Shown: positions 9,046-17,809, counted from the stretch's first letter. The stretch: 64,000 nucleotides of DNA from Haliscomenobacter sp041740695 (GCF_041740695.1 NZ_JBGSLK010000058.1:1-64000), one strand, 5' to 3'. Made by a program: numbers and translations. The notes: generated by a model from the letters alone, not told the origin.

Positions 9046-9249
9046 TTAAATCGCCCGCATTTTGTTTCCTTTCGCATCATGCGTAACTTCAGCCAGTCCC
9101 AGTGCCTCCATCAGCGGCGGGATATACATACCAAAGCGGCCTCGGTAGCCTTTTTTTAAACCATACCAACCTCCTACGGGGTTATTTTCGGCGCGACCCC
9201 AGGCTTCTACGGTACCTTCTTTGGCGGGCTTTTGCTCACCGGCAGATCC
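9046..9249 (-). pseudogene. In-frame coding remnant behind the SRPBCC stop codon
   Basis: Directly after the TAA of the SRPBCC gene the same frame stays open for 67 codons. It reads as plausible protein, including KEGTVEAWGRAENNPVGG, WYGLKKGYRGRFGMYIPPL and MEALGLAEVTHDAKGNKMRAI, and then ends at a second TAA. No ATG lies near its beginning. It could be the tail of a longer ancestral protein cut by a nonsense mutation, or a fragment of a lost neighbour. The remaining 8913-9045 stretch shows nothing recognisable. Confidence 0.4.
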
Positions 9250-9708
9250 TTACATGATGCTTTCGGCTTCCTTTTTCAGATCAGCGGCAAACTGTTCAAA
9301 AGAGGCATCAAAAGGAGGAATAAAGCGAGCGAAAAGTGGGAACATCAGACCACCAATTTTTTCCGCCATGGAAAAAACAGTATGGCCCTGGTCATTTTTG
9401 CTCAGGCTGTATACTCGATTGCCCATTGCATCGCCCCAAACCAATCTTTTATCCGTCTCAAATTCCTTTACTTTTAGTTTGAAGGTTCTTTTGGGGTCAA
9501 GGGTGGAGATGAGTTGGATGGTTTCACCCAGGGCTATATTTCCGTTAATGGAAATCACAGTTGAGTTCCAACGTGAGAAATCACTGGCAGTGGTCAACAA
9601 AGACCAGATGATGGAGGCGTCAGCCTGGATTGCGATGCTCACTGCGGTTTCGCGGCTGAAAGTGGTTTTGGTTGTTGCGGCTTTTCCGTTTGATGTTGTA
9701 GCACTCAT
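9250..9708 (-). CDS. SRPBCC (START/Bet v1-like) domain protein
   Basis: About 152 aa. After a low-complexity start (MSATTSNGKAATTK) comes the polyketide-cyclase-like ligand-binding fold. The typical opening helix-strand ADASIIWSLLTTASDFSRWN is followed by strands with RTFKLKVKEFETDKRLVWGD and the long C-terminal helix FDASFEQFAADLKKEAESIM. Ligand unknown. The ATG at 9708 was chosen over an upstream TTG. It lies downstream of an ECF sigma gene on the same strand but is separated by hairpin C. See the open frame beyond its stop. Confidence 0.72.
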   Translation of the reverse strand: MSATTSNGKAATTKTTFSRETAVSIAIQADASIIWSLLTTASDFSRWNSTVISINGNIALGETIQLISTLDPKRTFKLKVKEFETDKRLVWGDAMGNRVYSLSKNDQGHTVFSMAEKIGGLMFPLFARFIPPFDASFEQFAADLKKEAESIM

Positions 9709-9742
9709 GATGGCTGTTTTTTGATACAAAGTTTGTTTGTAA

Positions 9743-9857
9743 GGGGCGACAAAAAATAAATGCTCATTTTGCCAGAGGACTAGATAAGTAAACGTTTCAT
9801 TTCAAGTGTCTTATCTAATCCTCTGGCTCAGGAAAAATGAGCACTTATTTTTGCCCC
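9743..9857. repeat. 115-bp inverted-repeat element, family C copy 1
   Basis: The outer arms begin GGGGCGACAAAAAATAAATG and end in the complementary ATTTTTGCCCC. The inner arms CCAGAGGACTAGATAAG and CTTATCTAATCCTCTGG pair around a loop containing TTTCATTTCAAGTG. Copies lie at 13261-13375 and, inverted, at 47982-48098. The loop is conserved between copies as well as the arms, which is unlike a simple terminator. Confidence 0.9.
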
Positions 9858-9909
9858 ACTACTAATGCTTGTTTGCGTTTCTGACGAACGAGCGAATTAA
9901 AACGATAGG

Positions 9910-10713
9910 CTAAACTTCATTTTTTTTCAAAAAACTTTCCATCACTTTTCTATTGTGCTCTAAATGATGCAATTGCAACTCCGAAGCGCCAGAAGTAAAA
10001 GGATCAATGCCTTGTAAAATTTGCATACGGAGGTCAAAAAGATGCTCTTTATCCCCTTTTTCGGCTGCTTTGATCATGTCAATTTTAACCGCCTCTTCCT
10101 GAAATTTTTGTTGGGGATTAAAAACTGTGTTCAACTCCGAACACTGATGGCAGGTACCTTCCTTGTTGATCAATGCACAACGCCCTTCAAATATGCTGAC
10201 CATTTTGGCCCTGGCAGTATGCAGGTAATATTTGACCATGGCCTCGCTGGTGTCCACAATTTGCAGGATTTCGGCGACCTTAAAATCGTACACTTCCTTG
10301 AGTAAAAGGCAGATTTGCTGCTCTAGCGGGAGTGATTTGGCGATACAGGTAAAACAAAACGCGATGTGTTCTTTGATTTCAAAAGCTCCATGAGTGGAGG
10401 CGTGGCGAATCTGCATGGCTTCCTGGAAAAATTGAGGGTTGGACAGTGCAGCCGATTTACAAACATCGGTTACATCTTCCGTCCAGCGCTTTTTTGCCCT
10501 CAGGTTGTCTTTGGCCAGATTGGAGGCAATCGAAAATATCCAGGTTTTGAGCGAAGACTCTCCACGAAAGCTTTCAATTTTTTCAGCAGCCTTGAGGTAG
10601 GTGTCCTGGACAATGTCTTCAGCATCGGCCACACTGGCCGTGATCCGGAGGATAAAGGATTTGAGTTGACCCTGAATTTGTTCAAATTCGGTGTTTAAAT
10701 GGGCGGTGGACAT
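9910..10713 (-). CDS. ECF-type sigma-70 factor with Cys-containing C-terminal extension
   Basis: A 267-aa sigma factor. Region 2 is visible in VADAEDIVQDTYLKAAEKIESFRGESSLKTWIFSIASN (about 27-64), and region 4 in LPLEQQICLLLKEVYDFKVAEILQIVDTSEAMVKYYLHTARAKM. Beyond the usual end (about 185 aa) lies an extension with CALINKEGTCHQCSEL, a CxxC that could bind metal or act as a redox switch, then a helical tail. No anti-sigma gene is adjacent; an SRPBCC gene follows downstream. A role in a thiol or metal-sensing regulon is inference. Confidence 0.82.
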   Translation of the reverse strand: MSTAHLNTEFEQIQGQLKSFILRITASVADAEDIVQDTYLKAAEKIESFRGESSLKTWIFSIASNLAKDNLRAKKRWTEDVTDVCKSAALSNPQFFQEAMQIRHASTHGAFEIKEHIAFCFTCIAKSLPLEQQICLLLKEVYDFKVAEILQIVDTSEAMVKYYLHTARAKMVSIFEGRCALINKEGTCHQCSELNTVFNPQQKFQEEAVKIDMIKAAEKGDKEHLFDLRMQILQGIDPFTSGASELQLHHLEHNRKVMESFLKKNEV

Positions 10714-10787
10714 TAGGTGTGTCGGTTTTTAGCAAAATATAGAATAAGCTTGGAAATGATTCACTAAAAAGCAGATTTAATCCATTG

Positions 10788-11771
10788 TTAACCTACAATC
10801 TGATCCAGCCACCAATTCGCCCTAGCACCACTGATGCCAGCACTTGGACAAGTCCCCTCCCCTCGCAACTCCCGCACGATGCTTTCAATCAAAGGTTGTT
10901 GTACATGCTCCGGGTACGGAATCGGGTATTCCACCAAACCCTCCGCCGTTTCTACCCGAATCGGTGAATCGTTGAAAAAAGCAAAGCTAATTTTGCCTTT
11001 CGAGCCGATGATTTGGGTTTCATCGGTGCGTTGTTCAGGGTTGACGGTGAAGCACCAGGTGCCCGAGCCCAATATCCCCGAAGCAAACTCAAAATTGGCC
11101 ACCACCATATCGTCCGCTGTATAAAGTCCACCCTGATTGCGTGCCATCCCCTGTACCTGATGAATATCGCCTAACAAATACTCCAAGAAGTCGACTTGGT
11201 GAGAAGCCAGATCGTGAAAATGTCCACCGCCAGAAATGTCGGGATTGACCCGCCAGCGAGGTTGAGGGTTTTCAGCAATTTCCTCCGCTTGAGGAGGATT
11301 GTGAACACGCAGGTGCACAAAACGGACATCACCAATGACCCCAGATTGTACCAATTCCTGGATTTTCATGAAATTCGGCAAAGAACGGCGATAGTAGGCG
11401 ACAAAAAGCGGCATGCCCGTTTCCTGACTAACCTGATTCATTACCGCACACTCGGCGCTGTTCATGGCCATGGGTTTTTCGACGTACACCGCCTTGCCCG
11501 CGCGCATGGCCCGAATGGCGAAATCAGCGTGTACATTGGGAGGAGTAGCGATATAGATGGCGTTGACTTCCGGGTCTTGCAGCAGGGCATTCACATCGTC
11601 GTACCAACGGGGTACCTGATGCCGCTGCGCGTAATCGGCGGCTTTAGCGCCATCGCGGGCCATCACGGCTACCAGTGTAGAATGAGGCGTTTTGCTGAAT
11701 GCCGGGCCGCTTTTTTTCTCGGTTACGTTGCCGCAGCCGATCATGCCCCAATAGACGTGGGATAAAGACAT
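10788..11771 (-). CDS. Gfo/Idh/MocA family NAD(P)-dependent oxidoreductase
   Basis: A 327-aa Rossmann oxidoreductase that probably acts on a sugar or cyclitol. The dinucleotide motif is WGMIGCGNVTEKKSGPAF (residues 8-25). The family lysine is in YVEKPMAMN. The substrate domain contains the usual GGGHFHDLASHQVDFLEYLLG segment. It appears monocistronic. Upstream of its start is the family G repeat cluster, which separates it from the MFS gene. The substrate cannot be told from the sequence. Confidence 0.85.
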   Translation of the reverse strand: MSLSHVYWGMIGCGNVTEKKSGPAFSKTPHSTLVAVMARDGAKAADYAQRHQVPRWYDDVNALLQDPEVNAIYIATPPNVHADFAIRAMRAGKAVYVEKPMAMNSAECAVMNQVSQETGMPLFVAYYRRSLPNFMKIQELVQSGVIGDVRFVHLRVHNPPQAEEIAENPQPRWRVNPDISGGGHFHDLASHQVDFLEYLLGDIHQVQGMARNQGGLYTADDMVVANFEFASGILGSGTWCFTVNPEQRTDETQIIGSKGKISFAFFNDSPIRVETAEGLVEYPIPYPEHVQQPLIESIVRELRGEGTCPSAGISGARANWWLDQIVG

Positions 11772-11784
11772 GGTAATTGTGAAG

Positions 11785-11959
11785 GCGCAACCCTTTGTGG
11801 TTGCCCACCGCTAAAATAGCAAAGATTTATCGTAGGGGCAACCCTTCGTGGTTGCCCAACAGTAGCTGCAACCCTTCGTGGTTGCCCAACAGTAGGTGCA
11901 ACCCTTGGTGGTTGCCCATCACCAAAATCGTAGGGGCAACCACCAAGGGTTGCACCTAC
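11785..11959. repeat. Family G repeat cluster (four direct units and one inverted unit)
   Basis: The unit is about 26-30 nt, with core GGGGCAACCCTTCGTGGTTG. Direct copies start near 11785, 11832, 11863 and 11892. An inverted copy at 11930-11959 pairs perfectly over 26 nt with the fourth unit, forming a hairpin. The inverted copy supplies the TAG stop codon of the MFS gene (11956-11958). A related single unit lies at 31617-31642. Confidence 0.88.
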
Positions 11960-13185
11960 GATTTAACCACCGCCAGTTTCCCTTTTTCCAAATAGCGGAA
12001 ATTGGTGTAACCCAAATATACACAAATCAAAAGTGTCACGATGCTCATGTACCCTACCCAGTTGTAGTGGACCAATTTACCAGAGTCCGGGTCTTTGGTT
12101 ACAATAAACCCGGCCACCAAAGCCGCCAGACCACTGCCCAACTGCTGCAAGCTGCTGTTGAAACTCTGAAAACTCCCCCTTTGCTCCGGATTGACTACAC
12201 TGGTGATCATCGCACTGGAAGTTACGCCCCGGCCAGTTGCCACCGAAAACCAGAGCCCAAACAGAATCAAAACCGGAATATACGCCTGTAAGGGTGGCAA
12301 GTTGGTGATGACAAAAACCATGGGCAGTGCCGAAAAGGTGCAAATCATAAAAATGAGCACCTTTCCATGTACATCCGAAAGCCTGCCCAAAATGTTCGAA
12401 GCAAAAAAGGCCGCAACTCCTCCGACGAGATATATTAAAGGTGTGAAGTTTTTGGAAAAACCAACATTAAACTCCATGTAGGGATTGATAAACGGAATGA
12501 TGGAAAAATGTCCAAACATGATCAATCCACTAAAAAGCAATGCAGTGTATTGGCGACGATCCGCAAAAACGCTGGTGATGACGTTCCATTTGCTCTGCGG
12601 TATTGCACCTTCCGGTTGAATGTGCCCCGTCATACTTGGCAAGTAACGGATCAGCAATGGAATCAACACAATCCCCAAGGTGCCCACCAACAAAAATGGC
12701 GCATGCCAGGAAATCAAATTGGCCAAATACAAGGCAAAAGGCACCCCAAAAGTAGAAGCCAGCGCAAAAGCCGACATGATGGCTCCCATCGCCGCACCCC
12801 GCCGCTCGTAAGGGAAACTATCCGCGACAATGGACAAAACCTGCGCCCCAATCAGACCGCCAAACAACCCGGCAAGGGTCCGGGCAATAAACAAGGTCAT
12901 AAATGTAGGGGCGAGGCCACAAGCAATGGTGCCAACCAAAAAGCCAATGTAGGCGTAAATCAATACTTTTTTGCGGTCGTAATGATCAACAAAAAAAGCA
13001 GCACCAAAGCCCGACACCGCGGCGCTAATGGTGTAAGCCGAAACCAGAATGGAAAATTGCTTGGGTGACAAGTCAAAATAAGGCATCAGGTAGTTCCCCA
13101 AGGGCATCAAGATCATAAAATCAAGGATGTGGGTAAAGTTTAAGGCAGCTAAAAGGATCAGCATAATCCGCTCTTTCCAGTTCAT
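11956..13185 (-). CDS. Major facilitator superfamily transporter
   Basis: A 409-aa protein with twelve predicted membrane helices in two six-helix halves. The MFS motif A-like loop FFVDHYDRKKVLIYAYIG follows the second helix, and the second half has NILGRLSDVHGKVLIF in the equivalent place. It resembles drug or arabinose-efflux type permeases (MFS_1). The substrate is unknown. Its stop codon TAG lies inside the family G repeat, and the last residues (VVKS) run into the element, so the C-terminus was probably reset by repeat insertion. It is a single gene with family C copy 2 upstream. Confidence 0.85.
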   Translation of the reverse strand: MNWKERIMLILLAALNFTHILDFMILMPLGNYLMPYFDLSPKQFSILVSAYTISAAVSGFGAAFFVDHYDRKKVLIYAYIGFLVGTIACGLAPTFMTLFIARTLAGLFGGLIGAQVLSIVADSFPYERRGAAMGAIMSAFALASTFGVPFALYLANLISWHAPFLLVGTLGIVLIPLLIRYLPSMTGHIQPEGAIPQSKWNVITSVFADRRQYTALLFSGLIMFGHFSIIPFINPYMEFNVGFSKNFTPLIYLVGGVAAFFASNILGRLSDVHGKVLIFMICTFSALPMVFVITNLPPLQAYIPVLILFGLWFSVATGRGVTSSAMITSVVNPEQRGSFQSFNSSLQQLGSGLAALVAGFIVTKDPDSGKLVHYNWVGYMSIVTLLICVYLGYTNFRYLEKGKLAVVKS

Positions 13186-13260
13186 AATGTAGTAGTTGTG
13201 TTCGGGTATGAAAAATCAGATAAGGATAGGAACACGAAAAATCCAGCTTGGGTTTCATAA

Positions 13261-13375
13261 GGGGCGATAAAAAATAAATGTTCATTTTGTCAAATGATTA
13301 GATGAGTCAACGGTTCATTTCAAGTGTCTTATCTAATCCTTTGACTTAAAAAAAATGAACATTTATTTTTGCCCC
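13261..13375. repeat. 115-bp inverted-repeat element, family C copy 2
   Basis: Same length and orientation as the copy at 9743. It opens GGGGCGATAAAAAATAAATG and closes with TTATTTTTGCCCC, and shares the inner loop GTTCATTTCAAGTGTCTTAT. It lies between the divergent MFS and nrdJ genes, 76 nt from the MFS start. Confidence 0.9.
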
Positions 13376-13456
13376 ACTGCTAAGAACTTAAGTCTTTACT
13401 TTTTTCCATCTTTTCTTACACTTTTTTTTGAATCAGTCAAATATTTTTTATCAGAG

Positions 13457-13484
13457 TGTGGAAAAGATGTTAGTCTTTTCCACA
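13457..13484. promoter_or_regulatory. Perfect 11-bp inverted repeat upstream of nrdJ (DnaA-box-like)
   Basis: TGTGGAAAAGA and TCTTTTCCACA are perfect complements with a 6-nt spacer, 63 nt before the nrdJ ATG. Each arm contains TTTTCCACA, one mismatch from the DnaA box TTATCCACA. No cobalamin riboswitch or canonical NrdR box pair was recognised in the 13376-13547 leader. An operator role is inferred from symmetry and position. Confidence 0.5.
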
Positions 13485-13547
13485 GTTTTGTTTTGGTTTA
13501 GTGTGAAAAAAGAAGGAAATTGGACTCCTGATTAAACCAAAAGTTTT

Positions 13548-16148
13548 ATGATAGTTAAAGACCAAGAGCACATCGCGCAACTACAAACCTATTCTTTCGA
13601 AGAGGCAGTTACGGCAAGCACCGAGTATTTTAAAGGCGACAACCTCGCCGCCAACGTATGGGTAAACAAGTATGCCTTAAAGGATTCCTTTGGCAATATT
13701 TATGAAAGAACCCCAGAGGACATGCACCGTCGCATCGCTAGTGAAATCGCGCGCATCGAGTCCAAGTACCCCAACCCACTGAGTGAAGAAGCAGCCTACG
13801 ATTTGTTGAAAGATTTTGCCTACATCGTGCCCCAGGGCAGTCCGATGGCTGGCATTGGCAATAACCTACAGGTATCCTCGCTTTCCAACTGTTTTGTAAT
13901 TGGCAACTTTGCCGATTCTTACGGCGGAATCATCCGTACCGATGAAGAACAGGTACAACTCATGAAACGCCGCGGTGGAGTAGGGCATGACTTGTCCCAC
14001 ATTCGCCCCAAAGGTAGTCCGGTAATGAACTCTGCCCTGAGTTCCACGGGTATCGTTCCCTTCATGGAGCGCTACTCCAACTCCACCCGCGAGGTAGCCC
14101 AGGATGGCCGCCGGGGGGCACTGATGCTCAGTGTATCGAGCAAACACCCCGATGCCGAAGCTTTCATCGACGCCAAGCTGGAGCAAGGCAAAGTAACCGG
14201 TGCCAACGTATCCGTCCGCATCGACGACGAATTTATGCGTGCAGCCATGGGTGGCACACCTTACAAGCAGCAGTTCCCGGTCGATTCGGACAATCCAAAA
14301 ATGACCAAGGAAATTGATGCTTCAGCCCTTTGGGACAAAATCATCTACAACGCCTGGAAATCGGCAGAGCCTGGGGTATTGTTCTGGGATACCGTGATTC
14401 GGGAATCCGTGCCAGATTGTTACGCTGACTTGGGTTACCGCACCAGTTCTACCAACCCTTGTGGCGAAATTCCCCTTTCGCCTTACGACAGCTGTCGCCT
14501 CTTGGCGCTGAATATGTACAGCTACGTTGAAAAGCCCTTTACACCTGAAGCGTACTTCAACTTTGAAAAATTTGCGGAACATGCACAATTGGCCCAGCGC
14601 ATCATGGACGACATCATCGACATGGAGATGGAAAAAATTGACCGCATCATCGAAAAAATTGAAAAAGACCCGGAAGCCCGCGACCTGAAAGAGGTGGAAT
14701 ACGAGCTTTGGAATAAAGTACGCACTGCCTGTATTGGTGGTCGCCGCACCGGGGTGGGCATCACCGCCGAAGGTGACACCCTCGCCGCTCTGGGTTTGCG
14801 CTACGGCAGCGACGAAGGCATTGAAATGTCTGTAAAAATCCACCAATGCCTGGCCATCAATGCCTACCGCGCTTCGGTAGACATGGCACGTGATCGGGGC
14901 GCTTTCCCCATCTACGATAGCCGCCGGGAAGAGAACAATCCATTCATCCAGCGTTTGGCGGCTGCCGACCCACAGTTGTACGCCGATATGCAGCGCTACG
15001 GTCGCCGCAACATCGCCCTGCTGACCATCGCACCTACAGGCACCACCAGCTTGATGACCCAAACGACTTCGGGGATCGAACCCGTATTTATGGTGAGCTA
15101 CAAGCGCCGCCGCAAGGTGAACCCCAACGACAAAGATGTCAAAGTGGCTTTCATCGATGAGGTGGGCGACCACTGGGAAGAATACAACGTGTTCCACCAC
15201 AAATTCCTCGATTGGCTCCAGCAAAACGGCTACCAGGTAGACGAGGTGACCAAAATGAACGCCGAGGAACTGCAACCAATCATCGAAAAATCGCCTTACC
15301 ACAAAGCCAGTGCCAACGACGTAGACTGGGTGCAAAAGGTAAAAATGCAGGGCGCCATCCAAAAATGGGTGGATCACTCCATCAGCGTAACGGTCAACGT
15401 CCCCGAAGATACTTCGGTGGACATGGTCAAACGCATCTACCAAACGGCCTGGGAAGAAGGCTGCAAGGGTTGTACCATTTACCGCGATGGCTCCCGCTCT
15501 GGCGTCTTGATTTCTGCGGAGAAAAAAGACAAAAAAGGCAAAAAAGGTGCCAACGGCCAATCTTCCAATGGCAACGGCCACGCCAAGTTTGGAGAAGCCT
15601 TCTACCCCGAGCGCCCCGACCGTCTGGAAGCCAAAATTGTGCGCTTCATGAACAACGACAAGCAGTGGATCGCCGTCATTGGTCTGCTGGAAGGTCGTCC
15701 TTATGAGGTCTTCACTGGCGCCGCCATCGATACCTTCAAACTGCCACCCTACGTGGAAACAGGCTGGGTGAACAAAGCCAGAGGTGAAGAAGATGGCCGC
15801 AACCGCTACGACTTCCAGTTCATGGACAGAGATGGCTACCGCGTGACCATCGAAGGCCTCAGCCGCAGCTTCAACAAGGAATATTGGAACTACGCCAAAC
15901 TGATCTCCGGCGTCCTGCGCCTGGGGATGCCCATCCAAAAAGTGGTCGACCTCGTCGAAGGCCTCAACGCCGACGAGGATTACATCAACACCTGGAAAAA
16001 TGGAGTGGTGCGTGCGCTAAAAACGCTAGTACCCGATGGGACGAAGGCTGGGAAGGCAGAGTGCCCTTCGTGCGGAGATGCGCATGGATTGGTGTATAAG
16101 GAGGGATGTTTGAGTTGTGTGAGTTGTGGGTATTCGAAGTGTAATTGA
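13548..16148 (+). CDS. nrdJ: Adenosylcobalamin-dependent (class II) ribonucleotide reductase
   Basis: An 866-aa enzyme that reduces ribonucleotides to deoxyribonucleotides using a B12-derived radical. The N-terminal active-site cysteine is in SNCFVIGN (Cys115). The central finger-loop motif NPCGEIPLSPYDSC carries Cys305. The barrel segment LLTIAPTGTTSLMTQTTSGIEP is typical. A Lys/Gly/Asn-rich linker (about 660-685) leads to a C-terminal domain. The tail CPSCG...CLSCVSCGYSKC (two CxxC pairs and a final Cys) is probably a zinc or redox-shuttle module. It is a single gene with a strong terminator just downstream. Confidence 0.93.
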   Translation: MIVKDQEHIAQLQTYSFEEAVTASTEYFKGDNLAANVWVNKYALKDSFGNIYERTPEDMHRRIASEIARIESKYPNPLSEEAAYDLLKDFAYIVPQGSPMAGIGNNLQVSSLSNCFVIGNFADSYGGIIRTDEEQVQLMKRRGGVGHDLSHIRPKGSPVMNSALSSTGIVPFMERYSNSTREVAQDGRRGALMLSVSSKHPDAEAFIDAKLEQGKVTGANVSVRIDDEFMRAAMGGTPYKQQFPVDSDNPKMTKEIDASALWDKIIYNAWKSAEPGVLFWDTVIRESVPDCYADLGYRTSSTNPCGEIPLSPYDSCRLLALNMYSYVEKPFTPEAYFNFEKFAEHAQLAQRIMDDIIDMEMEKIDRIIEKIEKDPEARDLKEVEYELWNKVRTACIGGRRTGVGITAEGDTLAALGLRYGSDEGIEMSVKIHQCLAINAYRASVDMARDRGAFPIYDSRREENNPFIQRLAAADPQLYADMQRYGRRNIALLTIAPTGTTSLMTQTTSGIEPVFMVSYKRRRKVNPNDKDVKVAFIDEVGDHWEEYNVFHHKFLDWLQQNGYQVDEVTKMNAEELQPIIEKSPYHKASANDVDWVQKVKMQGAIQKWVDHSISVTVNVPEDTSVDMVKRIYQTAWEEGCKGCTIYRDGSRSGVLISAEKKDKKGKKGANGQSSNGNGHAKFGEAFYPERPDRLEAKIVRFMNNDKQWIAVIGLLEGRPYEVFTGAAIDTFKLPPYVETGWVNKARGEEDGRNRYDFQFMDRDGYRVTIEGLSRSFNKEYWNYAKLISGVLRLGMPIQKVVDLVEGLNADEDYINTWKNGVVRALKTLVPDGTKAGKAECPSCGDAHGLVYKEGCLSCVSCGYSKCN

Positions 16149-16166
16149 TTGAATATCATAAAGAAG

Positions 16167-16198
16167 GCCGGGTTACTCAGGAGAGTGATCCGGCTTTT
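16167..16198 (+). terminator. Rho-independent terminator of nrdJ
   Basis: A 12-bp stem (16167-16178 with 16183-16194, including two G-U pairs) has an AGGA tetraloop and is followed by TTTT. It begins 18 nt after the nrdJ stop codon. Confidence 0.8.
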
Positions 16199-16227
16199 CT
16201 GCATTTTAGACCTGAAGTAAATATCAA

Positions 16228-16713
16228 ATGTTGCCATTAAATTATAGTCTTCAATTCAATGATTTTTTGTTGGGTAAAATTCCTCCAAAGGAGTTTGAGG
16301 GGTGGCTTTTCCAAGAACCTGAGCTTGAAGAAGTTCTTGGGAATAATTTGTACCTCGCCCTAATATCGCTTCGATTTTCTAGTCCAGATATTCGTATAGA
16401 AGTTCAAAATCTAATAAATGGCTGGATAGATTTCGATCATATCCAGAAGATGGAAATCATAAAATTATTGGAAGCTTGTAGAAATAAGTCGAAAGCTCCT
16501 CTTGAGCTTATTGAGAAGTTATATGATCATACATTGAAAGGCCATTTGCACTTAGGAAGTCATGATTTAATCGGAAATTTTAACGAAACGGGGAAATCAG
16601 CAAGGATGTTCTTGGTAGGATTAAATGCTATAGCGCAATGGGCCAAAATAGAAGAGGTTGCTCCAGATTTTAAGCATTGGGTGGAAAAAATCATTCTAGA
16701 GATCAATGTATAA
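16228..16713 (+). CDS. Hypothetical small helical protein
   Basis: A 161-aa soluble, mainly helical, acidic protein with no recognised family. It contains FNDFLLGKIPPKEFEGWLFQ, the repeated-looking LIEKLYDHTLKGHLHLGSHDLIG, and a Trp-rich end (QWAKIEEVAPDFKHWVEKI). The gene is more AT-rich than nrdJ, which suggests recent acquisition. Size and style resemble orphan immunity proteins of polymorphic toxin systems, but no toxin gene is adjacent. It stands alone between the nrdJ terminator and the REP-like array. Confidence 0.6.
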   Translation: MLPLNYSLQFNDFLLGKIPPKEFEGWLFQEPELEEVLGNNLYLALISLRFSSPDIRIEVQNLINGWIDFDHIQKMEIIKLLEACRNKSKAPLELIEKLYDHTLKGHLHLGSHDLIGNFNETGKSARMFLVGLNAIAQWAKIEEVAPDFKHWVEKIILEINV

Positions 16714-16819
16714 TGTCTTTGAGATTTGTGGTGTGAGTAGTGGTTGAGCCATCCCATTCCCAGCGCCAAAACACAACAAAATTTTCAATGTCCAATGGAG
16801 ATTCAAGCACCCTGAAAAT

Positions 16820-17100
16820 CAATTCAACCGCTCCCGCGGTTGCCACCCACCCCCAACCATTCCTTGTCCCCGGACGACCGGGGCTATTCTAAATTCAACC
16901 GCTACCGCGGTTTGTAGTGGCATAAAAATCAATGACCTAGGCGTCATATCTGCTTGATGTCATACACTAAAAACGAGCATAAACCACTCACTTTCAGACC
17001 TCCCACCAATCGCGGAGCGATTCAATTCTGAATAGCCCCGGTCGTCCGGGGTAAAATGTCCGGTCAATGTTTCGCAACCGCGGATGCGGTTGAATTTCTT
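16820..17100. repeat. REP-like multi-palindrome unit 0 (diverged)
   Basis: Six short palindromes in order: AACCGCTCCCGCGGTT (16826), CCCCGGACGACCGGGG (16868), AACCGCTACCGCGGTT (16897), then AATCGCGGAGCGATT (17009), CCCCGGTCGTCCGGGG (17037) and AACCGCGGATGCGGTT (17076). The first three form a left half and the last three an approximately inverted right half. This is the most diverged of three tandem units leading to the transposase gene. Confidence 0.88.
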
Positions 17101-17449
17101 GGGCTCACTATTTCAAAAGCGTATTGAAGGTTTTTAATTTTCAATGGAGGTGAAAGAAACTCGGAAATCAGTTCAACCGCTCCCGCGGTTGCCACACATC
17201 CCCAACCATCCTTGTCCCCGGACGACCGGGGCTACGGTAAATTCAACCGCTCCCGCGGTTTGTAGCGACTAAAATTCGAAGGTATGGGCATTATATTTAG
17301 GAGAGGCTCACTTACTCAATTCGAGCATAAACCACTTACCATCAAGCCTCCCACCAATCGCGGTAGCGATTCAATTCACCATAGCCCCGGTCGTCCGGGG
17401 TAAAACGTTCGGTCAATGTTTCACAACCGCGGCAGCGGTTGAATTTCTT
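17101..17449. repeat. REP-like unit 1 (349-bp tandem repeat)
   Basis: It starts GGGCTCACTATTTCAAAAGC and is repeated almost base for base at 17450 with a period of 349 nt. It contains the same ordered left and right palindrome halves as unit 0. GTAG directly follows the third palindrome, as it does in the other units. Confidence 0.92.
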
Positions 17450-17798
17450 GGGCTCACTATTTCAAAAGCGTATTGAAGGTTTTTAATTTTCAATGGAGGT
17501 GAAAGAAACTCGGAAATCAGTTCAACCGCTCCCGCGGTTGCCGCACATCCCCAACCATCCTTGTCCCAGGACGACCGGGGCTACGGTAAATTCAACCGCT
17601 CCCGCGGTTAGTAGCGGCAAAAAAACCGACGGTAGCGGCATCATATCTGGTGGCGATCATGCACGAAAATTCGAGCATAAACCACTTACCATCAGACCTC
17701 CCACCAATCGCGGAGCGATTCAATTCACCGTAGCCCCGGTCGTCCGGGGTAAAACGTTCGGTCAATGTTTCACAACCGCGGTAGCGGTTGAACTCATC
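17450..17798. repeat. REP-like unit 2 (349-bp tandem repeat)
   Basis: A near-identical copy of unit 1, ending with the palindrome AACCGCGGTAGCGGTT 12 nt before the stop codon of the Y1 transposase. One arm differs (CCCAGGACGACCGGGG) and breaks the symmetry of its second palindrome. Confidence 0.92.
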
Positions 17799-17809
17799 GT
17801 CACCCCCGT

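Noticed and set aside
11795..11995. 66-codon frame of repeated NPSWLPNS
   Set aside because: Translation of the direct family G units.
13376..13547. Cobalamin riboswitch upstream of the B12-dependent reductase
   Set aside because: The 170-nt leader lacks a recognisable B12 box and the expected multi-stem layout; only the inverted repeat stands out.
14322..15938. 538-codon open frame on the minus strand inside nrdJ
   Set aside because: It is the antisense shadow of the ribonucleotide reductase gene. The plus-strand product has all class II motifs and the minus-strand translation is compositionally odd (rich in Phe, Val, His).
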